Assembly (NCBI GenBank): GCA_902702965.1
Contig: CACRXP010000046.1
Location: 1,680,253-1,744,252 of the forward strand
Reading direction: 5' to 3'
DNA: 64,000 nt
Origin: Spirometra erinaceieuropaei
Lineage: Eukaryota; Platyhelminthes; Cestoda; Diphyllobothriidea; Diphyllobothriidae
Shown here: in pieces, positions 58,389-64,000 of the stretch
Position numbering within the stretch: the first letter of the stretch is position 1
Layout of the letters: each line of letters starts with the position of its first letter
Translations under genes and position numbers: made by a program
Notes under the pieces: model-generated
What the model saw: only the letters and a program-made list of their open reading frames with translations
Databases searched by the model: none
Told to the model about the DNA's origin: nothing

Positions 58389-59570
58389 GACGTCTTCCTT
58401 CTTATCTACTTAGACAAACCTATTCTATGGATGCACAAGCTGGTTACGAAGTGCGGACGTCGGTTTGTGCGTCTTTAGGTTCCTTTCAGCTAGTTCGGAC
58501 ACATTCTTAATGCACGAAAGTATTCGCCAGTTTGTTGCTTTCGGAGGCTAATCGGAATAATCTAGTTCCTTGTCTTTTTCTGTTAGCTCATCTTGTCCCA
58601 TGAATCGGTGTGCAAAATCTCTAGGATACCCATTCTGGGAAAACATTTATAACAAATAATTTGGTTCAGTTGATTAGGCTTTGTTGATGGACCAGTGAGT
58701 TCTTGCCCGATTAAAGAGGCTGTTCACGGAACTATTTGTCGAACGTGAATGCTATTCATGGAAGTGTTGAGTTAATGGTGCTGTAGAGCATTTGCAGATA
58801 ATTATTTTAACAATGACAAAGGTGTGAACAACCTGACTAACGGAAGGGCGATGACCTCCAATTTGTGCATCGGTACTTCTATGAGAAAGTCAGAGATGGG
58901 TGATCCAATACGTGCCCCCTTCAGTTGTCAGTAGCAGTTCTATGCGCACAAGAAATAGTTTCCGTTTCTAGGCTTAAGAGGCCTAGCAAGACAGATATAA
59001 TAATATTCATGTCGTGCCCAAATCCAGTGATACGCATGTTGACAAAGAGATAACAGCAAAGGATATCATTATCTCATCTGCTGCTTTTCTCAGTCCTTGT
59101 AATTCCCCTAGAAATACCAGTGAATTATCGATTGATGTTCCACAATCCTTTGTCAACGGATGGAGTTTATGGAATAGCCATTTTGGCAAAGTTGTACTTG
59201 ACTCCACCGGTTAACGATAGTTTCAGTCGCAATGAACCTTAGGTAGTCCACAGATCTTAACGATGGTCGGTTCAGTTTTTTGTGGGGATTTGGCAAAAGC
59301 TACTGATAATGGCTTCCTTCCTGTGAGACGTTTCAGTACTTTTTCTATGGCCGTACTCTGCGCTCTTCTATGGTTCATAGTAAGAGGTTTATAGGGAGAT
59401 GCATCCTCCAATAACTCTGGCATTATTTCTTTGTTTTCTGCTCTGTTCAGCTGTGCCTGCCCTTTCCACGGGAAGTATGACAATGACTTTGTTAGTTTTC
59501 AGTGGTTTTAATACGTTTCGTTCTTCGTGTAATTGTACGAAAATGGACTACTCATGGTGGCATGTACATA
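58389..59570 (-). pseudogene. Penelope-like element B2, nearly full RT, decayed
   Basis: This is the only B-type copy that keeps N-terminal RT sequence. On the minus strand it reads 'LHEERNVLKPLKTNKVIVIL' (about 59540), then 'KPLSVAFAKS' and 'KICGLPKVH' (frame 59483-59223). Next is 'PKWLFHKLHPLTKDCGTSID' with 'NSLVFLGELQGLRKAADEIM' (frame 59207-59007). Then come 'GARIGSPISDFLIEVPMHKL' and 'EVIALPLV' (about 58920-58850), 'TINSTLP', 'NGYPRDFAHRFMGQDE' and 'WRILSCIKNVSELAERNLKT'. The YVDD box is destroyed, about 60 residues after 'FTFDK' are deleted, and many stops and shifts occur. The endonuclease is lost where A3 begins. Confidence 0.85.
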
Positions 59571-60300
59571 GCTATAATAGATTGTGAAACATTCTTCATC
59601 TATAAGATTTTCCATTGATATTATGGACTACAGGTTTGTAAGGAAGTGTAAATATTTCGAATGGGAAATACTATATGTCACTCCTTTATCAAATATAATT
59701 TCTTCGGTTGCTGTAAGTCTCCTAGCTGAGACATTAAATTCCTCCCTCGAGCACTGTGTTGAGAGATGTCCGTACATTTTTTGTATTTTTCTGTCCTTCG
59801 GTGCCGGAAACACAGACAGTCGGCTCGATTACAGATTCATCTAATTGCGAGGGAGATTACCTAAGTATAATTGCATATGCTGGTTTTTTGAAACTTAGGG
59901 TTTCTATAGTCGACAATGACAATCGGTTATACACGCAGCAAACATGCTTTCACCGTAACCTGATGCAGTTTTATATCCTTAATTTTTTCTTATGAGAATT
60001 TCTATTTGAAATATTCTGGCAAAACCTTCTTGTTTCGACATTTGTGGAAAATGAAAACTGTTCTCGCGTAAATCTTTAGCACACTGCATTTGGTTCCCGC
60101 ACTTAGCTTCCAGCAAAACCTCGCTATTAAAATTCGTACCTATGAATTCCTAAATAGGTATTACGAGAGGCAAAATTCGAAAGAAATGAGTCCTTTGGAA
60201 AAAGCAAAAAAACTGCATATTATGGCCTGTTAGAGGGACGCTCAACGATCATGTGACAATACTAACTCCTTCCGTTGCATCTTAGGGCTACCTCTCTCAT
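59571..60300. other. No recognisable feature
   Basis: Possibly PLE B2 5-prime flank at the left. Opposed frames at 59584-59844 and 59628-59813 have no motif. Confidence 0.45.
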
Positions 60301-60301
60301 T

Positions 60302-60398
60302 CTTCGCCAGCAGCCGCACAGCGGCGCGCAGTATAGGTAGAGTAACGGAACGACTGAGTTCCGTTAGAACGATCGGTGAGCGTCCTTCCACCACCATA
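60302..60398 (+). mobile_element. SINE tail fragment
   Basis: CAGCCGCACAGCGGCGCG, CGGAACGACTGAGTTCCG and GATCGGTGAGCGTCC match the tail of the SINE at 44.88-44.98 kb. The head and body are missing. Confidence 0.75.
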
Positions 60399-60412
60399 CT
60401 GCCGATTGTAAC

Positions 60413-60592
60413 CGACAGGACAACAAGCCTGTGGCTCAGTGTTTAGAGACGTCGGACTTCTAACCAAAATGTCCCGGGATAGACCTCCAGATGGGCCACA
60501 CTTCGGGGTTAGGAATGACTGACTGCCGACGGCTAATAAGCTGGAACTGGTCATTCCAGATATTTCTGTCTTTGTTACTGTGCATGCATTAT
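60413..60592 (+). mobile_element. tRNA-derived SINE, head type 1, without tail
   Basis: The head shows ACAAGCCTGTGGCTCAGTGT, the GTCGGACTTCTAACC block and a decayed B box. The body has ACTTCGGGGTTAGGAATGAC and ACGGCTAATAAGCTGGAACT. It lies 15 bases after a SINE tail fragment in the same orientation. Confidence 0.8.
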
Positions 60593-60711
60593 GACATTTG
60601 GGTGTTCACCTATCGGGCGCTCGGAAACGCGCTAGTTCTCTTAAAGAGAGCACACTACAATTCTTGCAGTTAGTCACCCAGTGTTTAATATTAAAGGTAA
60701 ATTAGATGATA

Positions 60712-60905
60712 TGAACAAAAACAAGGGAAACCGAAATGACAATTTGTTGGCTTATTAGCCATCATTAGCCAGCCATACATGACCCCATGTATTAATATAC
60801 TGTGAGGGTTCTGGTTTAATAACAAGGCGCCATCGAACGAGCACGTTCATCATTCCCTTTAGTGGGCACCCATATCCCATAATTAATCTTCCGATCACAT
60901 CGGAT
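60712..60905 (-). mobile_element. SINE, head type 2, diverged
   Basis: On the minus strand the body reads ACGGCTAAT-like TGATGGCTAATAAGCCAACA and CCCTTGTTTTTG. The head side has GAACGTGCTCGTTCGATGG and ATTATGGGATATGGGTGCCC, matching the reversed head at 41.16-41.22 kb. The B box is decayed. Confidence 0.65.
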
Positions 60906-60934
60906 CTTATAAACGAATATTGGTTCAGTGTTCA

Positions 60935-61066
60935 ATTGCCAAAGTCCATGAAAAAATTTCCGGATTCGATTCGCATGCATGAGGTTTGGTATGGCTGGGT
61001 GCTGACGGCTGACAAGCCAGAAATCGCCATTTGTGTTTCTTTTGTCGTTGTTGGTACCGAGTCTTT
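60935..61066 (+). mobile_element. SINE body fragment, plus strand
   Basis: The sequence CCAAAGTCCATGAAAAAATT, GGATTCGATTCGCATG (B-box remnant), GGTTTGGTATGGCTGGGTGC, GACAAGCCAGAAATCGCC and TTTTGTCGTTGTTGG follows the family order. With the preceding minus copy it forms a head-to-head pair. Confidence 0.7.
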
Positions 61067-61405
61067 CGCATATATCCATATATCGAATGAATAACTTCTG
61101 AAATTATTCAATGCATGACAAGGCCTTAAGTCGCCGGACATGATTTTAAAATTACAATTTTAATTTATGACAATGGACTACTGTTAAACAACGAAGGAAT
61201 GCGCTTTCCAGAAACGATTAGTATCACAATGACATACTGTGTCAAACTCCCAACGTATATACCTCCGTAGATCTTATAATATTTGTAGTATTACTCCTTT
61301 GAAAAGTGAGCCTTACGAGGTTATTCCACAACATTCTATGTCATGGACTTACATTTTCATTGGCATTTTACGTCTAACCCTAAAACCTCACGCCTAGGGG
61401 ACTTA
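61067..61405. other. No recognisable feature
   Basis: Left flank of the young LTM element. It may belong to the 3-prime flank of PLE C1, which the LTM would then interrupt. Confidence 0.4.
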
Positions 61406-62398
61406 CGGTAGATGTGCTAACTCATGAAATGTCAACCAAAATTTCGAAATGCGTTCTCGTTTCGAAAAGATAAATTAAGTAGTGTTGTAAAACTAATCAT
61501 GATGCAGCATAAATCTATAATGATACAGTTACCTCTGGGTGTCGGCTTTCGAAGGAACTTGTTTTCGGCTGCATGCAAGATCTATACTCTACAAAAATGA
61601 CTAGATATGTAGCATGCAATTTTCTCATTGATTTTCGATACCCTTGAAAATTCAATTATATTTCATGGAAAACATGCATAAAAATATTCATTCTTTTACT
61701 TATTCAGTAGAAAATCACGTCTTCTTCCAATTTCATACTCAAAAAAAGAGTATAATTCGGTTTTAAAAAACTTTTCTTATTCCCGAATAATTTTAAACCC
61801 GTCCTGCTGTTACACTTGCATTCAGGGTTTCAAAACTACAAGCTGTATATTTTCCGTGTACGGAAAACCATGCATTTCTCTACGGTGTTAAGAGGAGACC
61901 ATATGAGGTTCATAAAATTAGGCAGTGGATTTGAGCAATATTGTTAACTTTACAAGCCACATTCGTAAATGCAGTTACATCACGTTTCATGAACGGCCAT
62001 TTAACGGTATTAAAAAATCTCACAATTAGAAACTTTTTTAAAACCGAATTATACTCTTCTTTTGAGTATGAAATTGGAAGAAGACGTGATTTTCTACCGA
62101 ATAAGTAAAAGAATGAATATTTTTATGCATGTTTCCCATGAAATAAAATTGAATTTTCAAGCGTATCGAAAATCAATGAGAAAATTGCATGCTACATATC
62201 TAGTCATTTTTGTAGAGTATAGATCTTGCATGCAGCCGAGAATAAGTTCTTTCGAAAGCCGAAACCCTGAGGTAACTGGATAATTATAGATTTATGCTGC
62301 ATCATGATTAGTTTTACAACACTACTTAATTTATCTTTTCGAAACGAGAACGCATTTCGAAATTTTGGTTGACATTTCATGAGTTAGCACATCTACTG
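61406..62398. mobile_element. LTM element, youngest full copy (993 bp)
   Basis: The left end is CGGTAGATGTGCTAACTCAT. The right end, read from the other strand, is CAGTAGATGTGCTAACTCAT. TA flanks both sides (61404-61405 and 62399-62400). The inverted arms run about 61406-61770 and 62032-62398. Read side by side they differ at only a few percent of positions, so the element can fold into a stem of about 365 bp with a 260-base loop. Arms in the other copies are far more diverged. TA duplication with CAGT ends fits Tc1/mariner-type MITEs or foldback elements. The only frame (62062-62283) lies in the right arm and is not conserved. Confidence 0.92.
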
Positions 62399-62439
62399 TA
62401 TGTTTTGTCCACGTAGCGCGACGTGGCAGGTCGTGGGAA

Positions 62440-63960
62440 CGAAAATGATGGGTTAATCTCGGGCCAAGGGACTCCGCGAGCTTGTATAAACGCCTTCATG
62501 CGAGCACAGGGCTGGGTTGGCTAACCGTATGTCCACTGCCTCTGCCGTCGCAAGTATCCGCTGACGCAGGAACTTGGAGTGCCTCGCCAACACTTTATAG
62601 ATGACTCGGAATGCTTGGCTGTCGTCTAGCCGGTGGTACCTGTCAACCAAGTGAGCCACAATTGCACCAGAGGTGGACTTTTCCGCACCTTGATTTAACC
62701 AGGCAGGATGGTGTTCTCGTATGCGCTTGGATAGATGCCTGGTTTTTCGACTGATATAACATATGCCAGGGGGCAAGTGAAAGCGTAGATGCACATTTAT
62801 GAGTTCTTAAAAAGGCGATCTATCCTTACCTTCAAGGTGGAAGAGCGGTGTGCTTGTGAAAACTGGCCTTATCTTAGCGCTGGGTGCGTGCGTGTGATAG
62901 CAGCGTTAAAGCGACTATGTAGAAGTTCGCTCACCAGATCCCCTCGAAATAACAGTGTGAGAAATAACTATTTCTTCTCGGCTGTCGACCCATCAGATTT
63001 CAGAGGACGTTCTTCTGTGTATATGTTAATAAACTTTTCTGAATTGCCTTTGTCTCTCAGAATGCTTTGTATAATTATGAGTTCATTTTCAAGAGTATCT
63101 AGAGTGCATATTCTCCTGACTCGGTTGGTCAGACAACGCAATAACCTTCGCTTCTGACCAAGAGGTACTAAACTGTAGAGATTTGCGTATTGTCCTGTCC
63201 ATGTTTTCTCGCAAAATACACTTCTACTAGTTGTTCCATCCGCCATTCAATAAATAAGGACGTCTAGAAAAGGGTGACACTCTACGTTCTCATCCTCCAA
63301 GATGAAGGTTAACGCTAGGTGAGTCTGACTCACCTTATCCAGAGGGGTTTCCGAATCAGGCGTCTCCGTTGACATTAAAATAAGGTCATCAACATATCGA
63401 GCATAGGAATCAAGCTCCTGTGTGACTGGACAGAGTTGGTTCCTCTCCGGTTTTTACAGGAAGACATCAGCCAGCAGAGGTCCAAAGCATGGCCCCATCG
63501 CTACTCCGTTGATATGGTGGTAAAGTTGGCCATCAAATCTGAACTGAGCATTGACTGTGCAGCGAAAGAGCGGCTCGTTTAGCTCCACGATCTTGTCACA
63601 CACATATATTCTCGCATCTCCGTAGGGAGAATATTAGCAGACAAAGATTAGACATCTATGAACAACATCGCTTCCCCCTGGGACTGGTATTTCTTGTGGA
63701 ATCCATGAACTCAAGGTGTCCTGTAGGCTACATGGCGGTATTTCGCGTCGAATCGGCATAAGCCTTTCCGCCAGCCATTTGGTCATTGTGTGATAAATCG
63801 AATCGCATATATCTACTATCGGCCGCATAGGTTTGTGCATCTTCGGTATTTCGTATAGCCTCGGGAGGCTTGTGCCAATATACCAAAGAGATGCAGATTC
63901 TTTTTCACCGATGAAATATCGGTCTTTCAGATTCCAAAATATTTTCTGATTTCGACTTCT
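62440..63960 (-). pseudogene. Penelope-like element C1, RT plus GIY-YIG
   Basis: A second PLE lineage lies on the minus strand. From the right edge it reads 'SLPRLYEIPKMHKPMRPIVD' (frame 63840-63634), then 'LYHHINGVAMGPCFGPLLAD', the catalytic 'DSYARYVDDLILMSTETPD', 'HPFLDVLIY', a stop, and then frame 63246-62968 ('FCEKTWTGQYANLYSLVPLG', 'RRICTLDTLENELIIIQSIL'). After 'RGDLVSELLHSRFNAAI' come stops, then the endonuclease frame (62794-62453) with 'GICYISRKTRHLSKRIREHH' and 'AFRVIYKVLARHSKFLRQRI'. The YVDD box is intact. Stops near 63455, 63247, 62967 and in the RT-endonuclease linker inactivate it. The N-terminus is cut by the window edge or missing. Confidence 0.9.
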
Positions 63961-63987
63961 GTGTTCTCGCTTTGATCCTTATTTCAT

Positions 63988-64000
63988 CTCTCTCTCTCTC
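63988..64000 (+). repeat. (TC)n run at the window edge
   Basis: A CT dinucleotide tract continues to the last base of the window, so its length is unknown. Confidence 0.85.

Overview
This window is eukaryotic and rich in repeats. I read it as nuclear DNA of a flatworm, most probably a diphyllobothriidean tapeworm (the Spirometra, Dibothriocephalus and Schistocephalus group). The clearest clue is a decayed LINE tail at about 15.15-16.05 kb. It carries C2H2-type fingers with the 'GLV.HLRIHRTET.EPVPGAPT' pattern that I recall as typical of those worms. Abundant Penelope-like elements (PLEs) with GIY-YIG endonucleases and tRNA-derived SINEs agree. The organism is an inference. There are no operons, no rRNA and no CRISPR. 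Most open frames are short and meaningless, and many begin at non-ATG codons.

Layout: 1-4 kb is featureless apart from strong palindromes near 2.06-2.42 kb. A rearranged PLE lies at 4.0-4.9 kb. Copies of a long-terminal-inverted-repeat element, called LTM here, lie at 5.4-6.4, 7.2-8.0, 25.4-26.1, 26.9-27.3, 28.3-28.9, 34.3-36.5, 49.6-49.9, 56.9-57.8 and 61.4-62.4 kb. A longer interspersed repeat, called R here, has copies at 8.6-9.0 (reversed), 25.1-26.9, 27.4-29.6 and 48.2-49.6 kb, and LTM-like sequence sits inside the three long copies. LINE 3-prime ends lie at 15.1-16.1, 29.7-30.3 and 33.1-33.7 kb. A small MITE with a perfect 8-bp target duplication lies at 31.1 kb. Degenerate telomere-like repeats lie at 38.1-38.3 kb. 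SINEs lie at 13.6, 17.8-18.3, 41.0, 44.7-45.1 and 60.3-61.1 kb.

PLE remains lie at 4.0-4.9, 41.7-44.6, 47.2-47.8, 55.2-55.3, 57.8-59.6 and 62.4-64.0 kb. All are broken. At least two lineages are present. One has YVDDTFV-type RT (subfamilies A, B and D here). The other has YVDDLIL-type RT (family C). Several copies meet head to head or are nested. Three PLE 3-prime tails share a CTGACGA-hairpin-GAAA motif that resembles a hammerhead ribozyme core.

Host genes are sparse. The best case is a plus-strand gene whose last two exons (53729-54055 and 54156-54458) join in phase across a GT-AG intron and are followed by AATAAA. A further exon at 52251-52483 may belong to it. A possible terminal exon lies at 40256-40474. 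A tRNA-like sequence with good A and B boxes and a T-run lies at 51373-51457 on the minus strand. I recognise no product for the host exons.
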